Shown here piece after piece: positions 38,750 through 52,400 of a DNA stretch of 64,000 nucleotides; position 1 is the stretch's first letter, and each line of letters starts with the position of its first letter. The stretch is taken from positions 26,377,080 through 26,441,079 of the forward strand of contig NC_088302.1 in the NCBI RefSeq assembly GCF_032854445.1. The letters run 5' to 3'. A model generated the notes under the pieces. The model worked only from the letters and a program-made list of their open reading frames with translations. It did not search any database and had not been told where the DNA came from. A program made the position numbers and the translations under genes. The stretch is from Liolophura sinensis (lineage: Eukaryota; Mollusca; Polyplacophora; Chitonida; Chitonidae).

Positions 38750-39118
38750 CAGCATAAAACTCAGCTGATACACAATGAAACTCAGCTGATGATGCAAGGA
38801 CTCTAACAGGATGACACCATAAAACTCAGCAGACAGATAATGAAACTCAGCTGATGATGCAATGACTCTAACAGGATGACACCATAAAACTCAGCAGACA
38901 GATAATGAAACTCAGCTGATGATGCAATGACTCTAACAGGATGACACCATAAAACTCAGCAGACAGATAATGAAACTCAGCTGATGATACAAAGATTAGC
39001 TTACACGTAACTGAACATATAATGAAGCTCAGCTGATGGCACCATAATGAAGCTCAGCTGATGGCACCATAATGAAGCTTAGCTGATGGTACCATAATGA
39101 AGCTCAGTTGATGACAAA
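38750..39118. repeat. 65-bp and ~24-bp tandem repeats
   Basis: Three-plus copies of a 65-bp unit with GAAACTCAGCTGATGATGCA, TGACTCTAACAGGATGACAC and CATAAAACTCAGCAGACAG, followed by four copies of a unit with GCACCATAATGAAGCTCAGC. Both share AGCTCAGCTGATG, so the second looks derived from the first. Confidence 0.85.
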
Positions 39119-40080
39119 ATGGAAGATGCCTTGTGACCAATGGGGTCAAGGGAGAGTTAACTCCAGTCAGAAGTCCTAGCTGACTGGGACAGCTAGATAT
39201 AGACAAGTACATATACACTGTATGCGTATACAAGCAAGCAATAAAGCCAACATCAATTAAACCCCTAAACACACTAGTACCAAAAACATACAAAAGAAGG
39301 AAATGATTTAGAGGGTTGCATGGATACAGACCAACATAATGTACAGTGGTTTGTTCTTGAATGTGTACATGATTTAGCAGCATTAGAATTTATCTTGAGA
39401 AGATCAATCATTTTCATAGAAATCAGAGGTGGGACATTAAGCAGATCCCCACGTACATACGCACATGCCTGTACATATATCATGTACGTACATATATATT
39501 GTGTATGAACAAACACAATGGTAAAAACAATAAAATGACAACGGCTACATGCACAACTTTGTTACTGATGATAGTATGGTACTTAATCATTACTTAATTC
39601 AGCTGTAAGTCTGAATAATACCTACATGTATTTGACATGGAAAAGACACCTTTTCATATAATTTCTACACCACCTCCCCAACCTCTCAATAGAACTAAAA
39701 TGAATTGGTAACTGAAAACATGTTGAATCTGAAGTTCATGTGCATATTTAGTATTTACTTGATAGCCATCATAATAAGTATATATAGCCTTTAAATACAT
39801 GTAATTACAGCTCATAACATGCACTTTGCACCCTTATCTTGTACAAATAATGCAGAAATAATGTGTGTGCTCCAGCTCCTGACATTATTCAGGATACCTG
39901 CACTTGCGCACTTCATTATGAAAATGAAAAGAATATACATGTAAGCTTACATAAGCAAAATGCGTTAAACTTTCTACCACACCAAACCGTTCATTTTAAC
40001 TGACGAAGACATCAAAAATAAAAACTATTCCCAATAATATCCAACTCCGCAGTTAATGCTCAACTTTGTATTAACAAAAC
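39119..40080. other. Intergenic, nothing recognised
   Basis: AT-rich sequence with frequent TACATGTA/ACGTACAT palindromes. No gene. Confidence 0.5.
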
Positions 40081-40089
40081 TTGAATGGC

Positions 40090-40243
40090 ATGATTTATTT
40101 ATTTATTTATTTGATTGGTGTTTTACGCCGTACTCAAGAATATTTCACTTATGCGACGGTGGCCAGCATTATGGTGGGAGGAAACCGGGCAGAGCTCGGA
40201 GGAAACCCAAGACCATCTGCAGGTTGCTGGCAGACCTTCCCAT
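40090..40243 (-). repeat. SINE family B, 5'-truncated with short TSD
   Basis: A (TTTA)n end, TTGATTGGTGTTTTACGCCG and GCAGGTTGCTGGCAGACC. TTGAATGGC flanks it at 40081-40089 and 40244-40252, showing that truncation occurred at insertion. Confidence 0.88.
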
Positions 40244-40252
40244 GTTGAATGG

Positions 40253-41767
40253 CTTGAGCTTAACATCTTATGTGACCAAACAGAAGTGGTTTTAGTCACT
40301 GTGGGATAGGGATACTACTTTAATTCTCAGAATTGAATCTGCTCTACTATCTACTGTACTTAACTCACTGAACAATGACTAGTGATTGCACAACTGCCCA
40401 CAGGATCACGAAGCTGTGTTTAGACTTAGTTCAGACTTAATCTTAACTTTAAAATGGTTTACTCCTTTAAAACAGTTGTTTCCCTCAGGTGTTTTTGTCT
40501 TCTATACTTAGAGCTGTATTGGACTTTCACAACAAAATTGAAAACTAATGTCTCAAAGTTTCAAAATATGCTCAGAAATTTTACTTAAGTTACGACTAGC
40601 CAGACTTAAATCTAAGACAGCTTCCTGATCCTGGGGCCTGAAACCATGCACACACATGCACACACACATGTGTGCACACACACACACACACATATACACA
40701 CACGTATACTTGATGTACATCAGTCTACTAAAACACACACAACAAAATGTGATGACATGCGTGATCATCATAAACCTCCGAAATTAACATTATTGTAGAC
40801 TAGCTAAGAAAAACGTGGTTATGCCTTAAAAAGTATACAGTATGAACACGCAATGTTAACATTTGTTTTGTAAAATGATCATGTACAAGCAGACTGGCCC
40901 ACAATAATACATGTATGCTGACATCTATGCATGCAGTGCTACATCACTCGGAAACCGTGATGATGACACCACACTGATGCACAACCAAGTCAGCGTATAC
41001 TGACACTGGGTCGACCAGTACTCACTATGATTTTTTGACTTATTTTACTGCCATTACTCCTTTACATGCCGGCCCCCAGCAAACCACTAACATTTGACTG
41101 GCTGTACTGGCATATAGTTTCACGTGTGACATTTATAAAGTCATATGTTGTTGGTCAAGGCAAACCTCACAAGACCATGCACACATTTACAAGCACCATC
41201 CAATGCGTATTGTCGCAGTAGACGACCTTAGAACAATGAAATATTGATAATTCCCTGTTTGAAATTTTGACTGAACCCATGCATGCTTGGTATGACATAG
41301 CAACTGGAAGTCAACACCTAACCACCAATGTTAGCAACCCCCCCCCCCCCCGCCCCCATTCCCCAGTTGTCACCTTAACAGAATGTACAGGGTACATGTA
41401 GCATAAAATATAGAAGCTACATATAGCATAATAAAAGAAGCTACATGTAGCATAATATACAGAAGCTACATGTAGCACAGAGAGTAGATATATGATCCTG
41501 ATAATAGTGTACGTGGTCACAGTTTATCTTTCTTCTTCAGATGACTGTCAGCATCTATCAGGTGCAAACACAACTAAGGTTATATTTGGACATACACATG
41601 TAAAAACATGTATGTATACAGTCATACATGGCTTTAACCATCATGTGTATACATGTACATTATGCTAATTTTGAAGTATTAGCCTTAATGGCTTGAATAT
41701 CCCTGAGGAATTGAGCAAAAAACCAGCAGATGCCCAGAAACGTGTGTAAATTTGGCAAAGTACATAC
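40253..41767. other. Intergenic with simple repeats
   Basis: Holds a CA-rich stretch (about 40650-40740), a C12-type tract at 41339-41352 and three copies of a 28-bp GAAGCTACATGTAGCATAAT repeat (about 41395-41480). No gene recognised. Confidence 0.6.
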
Positions 41768-41940
41768 ATAGGGTGGGAGGAAACCAGGCAGTGCCTGAGG
41801 GAACCCATGACCATTTGCAGGTTGGTGACAGACCTTCCCACGAATGTTCGCAAAGGAAGCCAGCATGAGCTGGACTTGAACTCACAGCGAGCGCATTGGT
41901 GGGAGGCTGCTGGGTCACTGCACAGCGCTGGTGTACTAAC
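41768..41940 (-). repeat. SINE family B, lacking 3' tail
   Basis: GGTGGGAGGAAACCAGGCAG, GCCAGCATGAGCTGGACTTG and a tRNA-like head without the T-rich end. The 3' domain is absent, unusual for a retrotransposed copy, so a later deletion is likely. Confidence 0.78.
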
Positions 41941-42815
41941 CACCGCTTTATCTCAGTATAGTGATCAAAACAATTCATTAACTCTCAGTCTAATTCAATC
42001 AGAGATAGTGTGCTAATTACCGGTATACTACAGTAAAGCTTATCATCGAAACTGCATGAACGGTATCAACATACGATCCAAGCACACTTCAAGCAAGGGT
42101 ATGTGACTATATAGATCAAGCAAATTAACTGTAAATGATTCAAAAGCACCCACTGACCCATATACCCATTGATAGTACCTTTACAGTTTAGCCGTGACAA
42201 GCAGCTCTTTAAGTCTGTTGGTCTCCATCCATCAAACTTTTCAACATCTTATACAAGGGCTATCAGCTTAAAGAAGGGTGTGAAAGTCTGGGGGCCTAAA
42301 CTCTTATTTGTGGGATTTGACAGCTACTGTACATTTGTGATTGTTTATCTGTGAGCAAAAAAAAAAGCTGACACAAACGTATACCATATTCAACTTGTTA
42401 TCTGCACGTCAGTAGATGCTAAACACAATATGTATCTACAGTGAATTGAATGAGAGTTTTACCCTGCGGGACTACAACATTACTAAGCTACGATGACCGG
42501 TCCATTATCCATTTGTCAGATTAAACAATAAAGCAGACAACAATATCCCTGAATAAAACAAAGCTGACATGTAAATACATGTACATATGGTTTCAGACAG
42601 TCCTGCGAAGTAAACAATTAGAACTGCTTTGCTGATCCCATTGGTCTTTCGTGACCACACCTTTTGAAACTTTTTTACTTGGAAGGTCACGTACAAGTAC
42701 ATGTAAGATTATATGTTAAAATCAATTTGGCAGATAATTAAAATTTATATGACGACTGTTCAGTATGCCCACACATACATGTACAAATACTATTTATTTC
42801 AATATATATATATAT
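41941..42815. other. Intergenic, nothing recognised
   Basis: AT-rich sequence. A few TACATGTA palindromes. Confidence 0.5.
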
Positions 42816-42819
42816 AAAA

Positions 42820-43000
42820 TACATACATGTACAAGTAGACTCTTAGATCCATGCTGATTTATACTCATCTATAATATAACTAGACTCCCAGATCCATGCT
42901 GATTTATACTCATGTACATGTACAAGTAAACTCCCATATCCATGCTGATTCATACCCATGTACATGTACAAGTAGACTCTCAGATCCATGCTGATTTATG
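42820..43000. repeat. Tandem repeat around TACATGTACAAGTAGACTC, ~4 copies
   Basis: Units contain TACATGTACAAGTAGACTCN and AGATCCATGCTGATTTATAC with variable spacing. One unit has lost the first part. Confidence 0.75.
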
Positions 43001-43109
43001 CTACATCAATCAGATTTAATATCCACATCACATCATCTATGCATAACCTGGATTTATGCATACATTAATGTACGTCTTAACTGGGATTTTGATAGACAGA
43101 GCTTTCACC

Positions 43110-43545
43110 ATAATTTATACACATTCATACAGATCTGTAGAGTCACCCTGCTTAATACACATTCACACAGATCTGCAGAGCCACCTGATTTATACACATT
43201 CACACAGATCTGCAGAGCCACCCTGATTTATACATATTCACACAGATCTATAGACCCAACCTGATTTACACACATTCACACAGATCTGCAGAGCCACCCT
43301 AATTTATACACATTCACACAGATCTGCAGAGCCACCTTGATTTATACATTCACAAAGATCTGCAGAGCCACCCTGATTTATACACATTAACACAAATCAG
43401 TAGAGTTACCACAATTTATGCACATTCACACAGATCTGTAGAGTCACCATGATTTATACACATTCACACAGATCTATAGGGTCACCCTGATTTATACACA
43501 TTCACAAAGATATGTAAAGACACAATGATTTATACACACGTACAG
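43110..43545. repeat. 38-bp tandem repeat, about 11 copies
   Basis: The unit is CACATTCACACAGATCTGCA then GAGCCACCCTGATTTATA. CACATTCACA at 43271 and 43309 gives the period. Confidence 0.9.
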
Positions 43546-44750
43546 TAAATCCCCATATTCATATTTGGAGCATGTTCACAGTGCATGTTCACAGTACATG
43601 TTCATATGCAGAACCACCATGATTAAGGCCTGTGGCTCATACATCTACATGTACATACTTACAGGAATACAACCTTAATCTTACTGTATGTGTTTTCGCA
43701 TATTATCTGGTTAAATGACCTTAAAGAAAATATACCTGCGAGTCATTTTAATGCTGATTATAACAATTACACGTATCAACATGATCATCTCACCAGTCTT
43801 GCTTTAGGAACAAAATGCCACACGTACATTAAGCCTCATTTAATCTTTCAAATGCAATTTAGAAAATAAAAGTACATGTAGGCCTATATAAATAAGCCTA
43901 TTATCTGAAACTCTTAAAATCTTAGCAGAAGTACACACTGTACATGTATTATTTCACATCACACACACCATTACAGTGAACTACATGTAGTTTCTAACAG
44001 CACTTTCGCACAAAGAAATCAATTTAAAAACTCACAATTACATCTCCTGACCCTGATTTTCAAGATTAATGAATATCTCCTGGACTGTGGGTTAATGTTA
44101 TGAACAGTAGTTAAAATGCATGGTTACCCAGATGCTGTAATCTCAGATAACACTCATGGTTACAACCCACAGTTAGGATGTACAAAGGAAGTACCTAATG
44201 AGTGTATATGTACTTGTTCGTCAGAAACTCATTTCAGTGAAATAATGGACGGCACCTCCACATACATATGCTTTTCTTGTCCAGCACAATATACAGAATA
44301 AAAAAATACACTATAACCTGGTGATCAGTGATGCACAACACTGGCATTCATGAAGATGACATCAGGAAGTCCTCTGAAAAAGACACCCAGTGAATTTATA
44401 CTGGTGTAGGTCAGAAGCGATGCCATTCTCATAAATTCAGAATGAACAGCTTTTTGACACTGGTGATGGTGAAGTTGCATAAATGTAAGTAAAATTCTAA
44501 AGAGCTTCCATCACTTATCCCTTTGGATAAATACATCTAAAGCAAGTCAAATATGTCTACAGTAATGGCTTATAGCTGATAAAACCATAAAAGATGAATG
44601 GTAGATACCGCTAACTAAATTGATCAGGCTGCTCTTCCTGTATGTACGTGTAATAATGTAGTCCATGAATGGGTGTGATCGTTCAACATTTGCCACCTAC
44701 ACGTCAGTTGTAAGCTGTGTAAAAACACAACTCTCTCTGCTATTATGATG
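43546..44750. other. Intergenic, nothing recognised
   Basis: AT-rich sequence, many TACATGTA sites, no gene seen. Confidence 0.5.
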
Positions 44751-44754
44751 AACT

Positions 44755-45170
44755 GCTTGAGAACTACTTGTACATGTAACTCCAGCTGAGAACTACGTGT
44801 ACATGTAACCCCAGCTGAGAACTACGCGTACATGTAATTCCAGCTGAGAACTACATGTACATGTAATTCCAGCTGAGAACTACGTGTACATGTAACTCCA
44901 GCTGAGAACTACGTGTACATACAACTACAGCTGAGAACTACGTGTACATGTAACTCCCGCTGAGAACTACATGTACACGTAACCCCCGCTGAGAACTACG
45001 TGTACATGTAACTCCCGCTGAGAACTACATGTGCATGAACCTCCTGCTGAGATCTATGTGTACATGTAACTCCTGCTGAGAACTACATAAACATGTAACT
45101 CCCGCTGAGAACTATATGTACATGTAACTCCTGCTGAGAACTACAAGTAAGTCTCCTGCAGTGAACTACA
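44755..45170. repeat. 29-bp tandem repeat, about 14 copies
   Basis: The unit is GAGAACTACGTGTACATGTA then ACTCCAGCT (GAGAAC at 44759, 44788 and 44817). Every unit carries the palindrome GTACATGTAC or a one-base variant. Confidence 0.9.
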
Positions 45171-48100
45171 TATAACTATGGAAATCGTGACATTTTTAGA
45201 GAGTAAAGAACATAGGAGTACTTGTTTTAGGTGGACAATTTAGTTCCCCATAGTACACCTAGTTCTATATCAGATACACGTGTACATCTATACAGAACAT
45301 AGTACATTTATCACAACCACAAAAAGACATTTTGTTTAAGACATGCTCGCAAATCATTTCTCTTCATAAAGTGCATGACAAAGGCACATCCTTAGACGAC
45401 AGTTGAAATACCTCCTTATTCACAATGAATGACATGAATAATGACAAACACACCCACTGATAAGCAAATTTACCGTATCTGTCACTCAAGTACTCATCAG
45501 CTTGCTCCACAGAAAGAACACGTATGCACTCAGCTGCTGGTAATTATTGGCCACATTGGATTATCCTATGAAATGTTACAGATATGGGCAGTAAACATTC
45601 CGGCACATCTCACACTGGAGAAGTAACCTCAGGTGTATTTACATGTAGCATGTCAGATCAGTTCCTCGACAGACTGCCCAGCCAATACTAGGAATGACTG
45701 TCTGAAGACTGGGGGCTCCGGCCTGTGAGCCTCTGGGGAGTATTTTCCTCTCTACGACTGCTGTGATATCCTTTGCATGACCAGAAGCGGAAGGGATTAA
45801 TCCCTGAGTACACTTGTCCCTAAGAGCAATCCTATAGCTGAGAATGGTCATTTGGGAATCATTCTCTGTTATGTTGTCCTGAATAAACCATTCATTCTTT
45901 GTCAAGTTAGTCAATGGAAGTAATTCTGTGGTATACCATAATCAATTGAGAATCATACTCTGTTAATATCCAGAAATTTCCTAAAGTTAAAATGAGACAC
46001 AAAACTCCGTAAAACTGGCTCTCACAAAGCTCCACAGGAATCCGCATGGAAAGATACAAATCTTGTCCTTTCCGAATCACAGTATCCAATGCTGATAAGA
46101 CACGCACAAATTTCTGGAAGCATTTGAATTCACAACATACCATGGTCTTCTGCTTGGTTGTGCACTTTAACAATGTTTTTCTGCACACAAGCCTGTCCAG
46201 GCTGCATCACTGACTTGTAAAGTGTACAGTCCCACAGCAGTAGTCATGCGTTTGGTCAAGTTTTACCCCTATCTGCAGCACTAGCATGAAAGCATGCCTC
46301 CAGGAAACAATATTTTGAACCACACTTTGGTACATTTACATGCACTTACCACTCCTAGCACTTTCCTTACAGCAAAAATATTTTTGTCCACGTCATTTTT
46401 TTTTTTTTCATCCCAAAGTTTCTGCCTCAATCACTATGTATGAAAAACCAAGCATACATAAGCGCACAAAAAACTTATTAAATACATTCCTCCAGTTATT
46501 TTCTTCTTTTTCTTTTGAGATTCCTTCAAGCACTTTGTTTACTTTCAATCTGGTATGGCACAGCGGGATAATTTCTGTCCAATATCATGAAATGGCAGCC
46601 CTATGGTTCACAATGTACAAGTCATTATCCCACATCCTTATCTTTGTCCAAGGGGAATAGCCTTGTGTTCACATTAATGCTGCTCAACTGAACGTTAGTA
46701 GTTTGGTGTGAAAACATGTCACCCCAGAGGTACAACAGGTTCTAAATGTACAGATTTCAACCATCCTCATCATTTCTTTGATGCAATAGATTTGTCCTGC
46801 AGCCTTTGTTAAGATGGCATAGTCCCGATTGATTGTGTATCAAAGAGCTCCAAAATGTCTTGGGGATTTTTAAAATCAATCTTTTGGCACCTTGAAAACT
46901 CGGTCAACAATCACGGATCTTATGAATCTTTTCTGCTATCACACAAGCACATAAATTGATAAATCACTATTCCAGATTCAGCATTTCCTTAAGACGTCCT
47001 CAAATACATCCCCTGAAGATTTCAACACCAAAGTGTACAAGACGTTGTACACCAGTGCCTCAAACCGCTGATATTACATGACTCTGGTCTCTTCACGCTG
47101 GTACACACAGAAAAATGATGTGCTTCTGGCGGATGTGTACCCATACAGATGAAGTATCAATCTACCAGGCCAGGTTAAGGAAGTGTGACACATACTAGAA
47201 GTGTCTGTTGAGCACTATAGTCTGATTTATCACATATTACAAGAGGAAAAGTTTTCAGCACAGGTGTGTCCTTTGTCTGCGCTAGTTTGACATCTGTACA
47301 GTGAAGGATTTAATACATTCTAGCACATGTTGTACCACTAGCTTATAATCTGACACCTAGACATCCACTTTGAGCCAGGTATCTGGACCCTGACAAATTC
47401 TGAACCTACATTTACATATTTTCACAATGGTACACGCATTACAGATGGAGTGTGGCAGATTTGTCTAGTAGCTGTACCGTTAATCACAGAAGACAATGGT
47501 ATAAAATCTAGTCTTTATGATGTATAACATGAGTGACCATTTGTAACAGTCAAGTTGGTAGGACTAGCTTAATACTGTCAAAAATACATAAAATCTTGTA
47601 ACATACATTACATATTTACAAAGTTCTGAGATTATAAAACTACAATTCTTGAAAAAAAATATAAACAATCATAAAATGGGGAGAAAAAAAAAGAAAAAGA
47701 ACCACACATGTGCTTCATGAATCAATATACAGTAATGGTTACCTTCAAATCTAATCGAGATCTCATGATGTCAGATTTGGTCATTCACACACAATAAAAA
47801 TAGTCCAGCTGACCTAATACTTTCACCTGCACAACATTGATGAACCAGCCAAATACATAATACATGCGTAAGATAATAAATAGTGGTCACGTGATAAGAC
47901 CTCTACGGTGTATCTCCTGTCAAACTGAGCAGATTACCCATACACTTTCAACGTACTGCTAACACGAATGGACTATCATACTCTACAAACACTTTCCAGC
48001 CACTTAAAATCTTAGAAATGATAGCTGTTATGTAATTTCAAACATGCATGTCTGTACTTTCACACATTCATTCTTTGTAAGCACTTGTTCTATGATACTT

Positions 48101-49076
48101 TGGTCAATATTTAGGTTTAAAACTCATGAGAGAGAGAAAACATAAATACTCTGACCCAGGCCTGTAGTAATACCTGAACATTTATGTGCCAATTCTCAAT
48201 ACAATATTAAAGGAGAATGATGAATTGCAAAGGCACCTGGCCCTTGTAAACTTTACAACACAAACGTGGCTTCTCATGCTCTCTCTTAACATCTTACAAA
48301 CACGACAACAAAATTCTTAAATGATAGTTACTCTGGAACATCAATATGAACAATGTATGTCCCGGTGATTTAGGTTTACCGGGAGTTACAGTGCAATAGT
48401 AATTATAATACCATGTCTTTAACACCCGAAAAAAAACAAAATGTATATCCCTGTATACATGCTCATATTTGTATGCATCAAAGCAGTTTTTGCAAAACAA
48501 CAGATTAGTATAACTAGGCAAATAACAAGATTACAACTGAGATCATCAAGATTTCATTTGTTCAGACTGAACGAGACAAAGATATGTCACAGTTAAAACT
48601 ATTTACACTGTACATAAGGCTGTATCATCTTTAAAGGCAAATAAGTGTGGAAGCAAAAATTAACATTGCAGACATAATAAAAGAATCATATTTGGTTACA
48701 AGATATGAAAGGTAAGCTGAAAGAATAATATGCTCAAACAGAAAAAAAAACATACTTCAAAGTTTGTTCTTTTTTTTTTCTAATTACTGTACTGATTAAA
48801 CAAAATGTTTTAAAAATATATACACTAGAATGGAGCAAGTCTCCACATAATGCCACAAAATGAATACAAACAAATTTACATATACACTTTACATGCTTTA
48901 CATGTACACGGGGCCTTCCATGACTGGAAAAAGTTCCACACGATGCACTGTGGTTAAAAAAACAATGGTCTGATAACTACAATGCTGTAAACAAACGTAC
49001 AAGTACATGAGAGGATCAGGGCCCTTAAAGGCCACAGACTGAGATGAGATATGCTATGTTATACATCACCTATGTG
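45171..49076. other. EDC3 downstream region, nothing recognised
   Basis: No domain-bearing frame. The - strand frame at 46188-45907 (93 codons, with KFVRVLSALDTVIRKGQDLY) looks protein-like but has no partner and no known family. Part of this stretch should be EDC3 3' UTR; I could not fix its polyadenylation site. Confidence 0.4.
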
Positions 49077-49411
49077 TCAGGCCTTTACAGCGTGTAGTGG
49101 AATGACAAACTTGTGGCCAAATGGGGACATGTACTTGATGCCCAGGTCAGTGAAGACCTTCTTTGGTAGACTGAGATCAGACAGGTAGACCTGCCCACAG
49201 GACGGAGGCAGATTGAGGGGCAAGCCCAGTCCCAGGCTCCACTTACTCTGAAAGGCTGTGCCGTCAGGGGGAGGGTCGATGGCCAGCACTGGCACCCTCA
49301 TGCTTGGTACCCAGTCAGCCAGAAGTCTGTACCAGGCCTCTTCCTTCACACCAGGGTTATCCTGGCCATCTATGGCTGTGATAATCATATCAACTGTACC
49401 GTTGGGTAAAT
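49077..49411 (-). CDS. EDC3: EDC3 exon 6, C-terminus (335 nt)
   Basis: Acceptor TTCCTTTTCAG. Encodes LPNGTVDMIITAIDGQDNPG, RVPVLAIDPPPDG, QSKWSLGLGLPLNLPPSCGQ, YMSPFGHKFVIPLHAVKA, then TGA. Human ends SPFGCKFVIPLHSA. Confidence 0.96.
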
Positions 49412-52400
49412 CTGAAAAGGAACACATCAATAAATGTGGGACTCCCTGGATTGAAGTATGCACAGCTGAAACATACACATGCACATGTGTTCTGTAGTGT
49501 TCATAGACAAAGTGAGAATAATGACTACATGGAAAATGCCCTCAAGATACATTTACAGTAAGCAATATGACATTTACATGTATGTTGTGACAGTCCTCAT
49601 ACTTCATTTGTACATTACAATACATGTTGAATTCATGTAGCTAATTTCAATTCTTAGCATGTAACGCATATTATACTTAAATGTACATGTATTAAGTATA
49701 TATATATTTAGCTGCTCTCCTGTATACACACATTTGTCAATGGCAGTTTTGCCCTTGATGAACTTTGAGTTTTATGATCATAGATTAAATAATAGGTTTA
49801 TTGTCGTATTTATTAGGTTTTATTGATGCGTCGAAACTGGTGTCTTGCTAGCTGTTTGTTGTCCTGCAATGTGCACACAAGCTATCCAGGCTGAATGGCC
49901 CAGTTACATGTATCACCTGATCACCTTATATCATTTTCTCTTTCTAAAAGATAAGAGAAGGAAGTAAAAGTATCGAAGAAGACCCCAAATGATCACAAAA
50001 CCCATGTCAAGGCATATCGAAGTAATGACATCTGAATGAAGTTGAGCAGCACATTTTACTTGTACATAAAGTGAAAGGTCCTGGTGCAAACTTTCTTCAA
50101 CCTATATATGTATCTCAATCGTATAGATCTAAATTTATAATTTGCCAGTCTGACCGCAGACGGCTTCATACTGTAACATAAGAGTCAGCATGTACCAAGG
50201 TCGTCACTCACCAAAAATCACAACCAAACACAAGTTAACAAATAAATAACATACAGTTGAATACATGCATGATTTGGTTTCCTCTTTAACACACTGCATA
50301 GACATCCGTATATACATGTAGATAATTTACCCTTAATATCAGAGGTTTTCTTGTTGCCTGTGAGTTCATACAGACGGAGTTCCTGCTCCAAGGCTGTATT
50401 ATGCTCACTAGGTTGGCCTGGGACAAATACAGTGGTATGGACATTGTGGTTGGCCAACTGTCTAGCACAGTTCACTCCCTGGGCACCTTGGCCATGGCAA
50501 CCACACAGAACCACAACCACAGGGCGCTGGTGGTTGTTTTGAGGTGACATTCTGCCGACAGAAACATCATTGCATGTACTATGGAACTGTGATCAGACAC
50601 TAGCACCTATCCTTTTATGAGAATTTTTTTTTAGTGCTAGTGCAGCACTACCTGCAGGAGGTAAAGGAAGACTGGTTTACATCACAGGAATAATGGCTGA
50701 ACAGAGAAATCCATTTATCATCAACAAACCAGGCACAAATTAAGCAAATTAAAAGACACTGCTTTCATAATTAAACAAGCTTTTAATTATTACATTACAT
50801 TACATGTAAAAGATTCTAACACGCCCCTTATCTATAGCACTGCAGATAGTTGTACACGGATATGAGCAAGAGGTACCTGTGACATCCACCTAGCAATTGT
50901 AGGACCATTTCACTGGCTGACCGCCCCACCATCTCCAATAACCGTGGTTCATTCAAACCTGCCAGTTCAGCTGCAGACAGCAACTGTTTGCGCATGCTGT
51001 GAGATATACTAGGAACCCTCAACCCTGAATCTACAATCATAAAGCAAAATTATGCACCAATAATATCTTATTTATTTATTTCATTGGTGTTTTATGCCGT
51101 ACTCAAGATTATTTAACTTATACGACAGTGACCAGCATAATGGTGTGTTGAAACCGGGCACAGCCCAGTGGAAACCCATGACCATCTGCACGTTGCACGT
51201 CCGGGGAGGAAGCCAGCAGGAGCTGGACTTGAATGCACAGCAACTGGATTGGTCACCAGTAATACATGGCATGTACAGAATGAGTTGAAGTGCTACATGT
51301 TGATATGTGAAGACAAAATACACATTTTTTCTTCTTGAGGAAGACACATACTGTGTTTGACCTAAGGCATAGCTCTTTTCAAGTGACAAATTTTGCTTGA
51401 CTCTGAAGTACAGGACAATGCATCACTGATCAGAGAGTCAGACCTTGTGCGGCACATCAGACATGTCAGAGAAAGTGCCCCTTAGCCACATCTGATCAAG
51501 GCTTCTTTTGAAAATGCTCATATGGTATTGTTTCTAGGGTTTTTACATGACTAACTCATTACCAGGAACACAAGAATGTACTATGGTGATCTTTTCACAG
51601 CATGTTTTGGTAGTTATTTCTGCACTGTTAGTAACACTTCCAAAAACAAGAATTGGCATTCAGTGCCAATAAGCCTTTACACCACAACACAGGTCAAATG
51701 ACACACTTGTAACTCAGCACTTTACCTGTAACATAGCACTTTGCATCTGAGCTTGGAACCTTTATCTGTGAAAGAACCACTGGTTCTGACTGCAGCACAT
51801 TTTCGTCACACCTGTACTTGGCTGGTCTTTTTTCTCCATTACCAGCAAAGATCACAGTGCCGTTTCCTGAACTCTCAATTTCCTCAAATACTGCTTTCTT
51901 ATCAAACAAGGCCAAATTCTTTTCAAAGTCAAAATCATCCAGGTAGGATTCAGTTGGAGCACTAAAACAATCCTCCTTTGGGGTCGACCTCTTCTTGAAG
52001 TCTATTTTTCTTGGGGTGCTTGATTTCTTCTTCACTTCAGAAGCTACATGTATAAAAAAGATAAAGAACACATGTATAAACATTTATAAACATTTAAATG
52101 AACATGGTACAACTGTGCACAATAAGCATGACACATGGCTCTAATTGGCTCATTCAACCTACAAGATTTATAGCTGATCAGTTCCTGACCAATACGGTTA
52201 AACCCAGCTCTCTTGTTCAAGTGCGGCTCTATGTCAGGACGTATGTTAAGTGCCAATGAGTGAATGATGGGCTTTGGTTTTATTACTCTTGGCATTCAGT
52301 TATCTTCCTTCATTAATCTGACTGTTGCGGTTTAAGAAAGAAAATCTTGAGTCAACTGTTACACGTCATTCAAATATATCAATGTATGATTCAATAGATT

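Noticed and set aside
38750-39000. CTGATGA and GAAAC motifs in the 65-bp satellite, suggesting a hammerhead ribozyme
   Set aside because: No pairing stem II follows CTGATGA and the spacing to GAAA is about 50 bases with no supporting helices. Coincidental motif.
45907-46188. 93-codon - strand frame with KFVRVLSALDTVIRKGQDLY as a gene
   Set aside because: Protein-like composition but no known family, no convincing splice partners and no repeat of the pattern nearby. Left as unassigned.
49258-50542. + strand frames opposite EDC3 exons
   Set aside because: Antisense shadows of EDC3 coding sequence.
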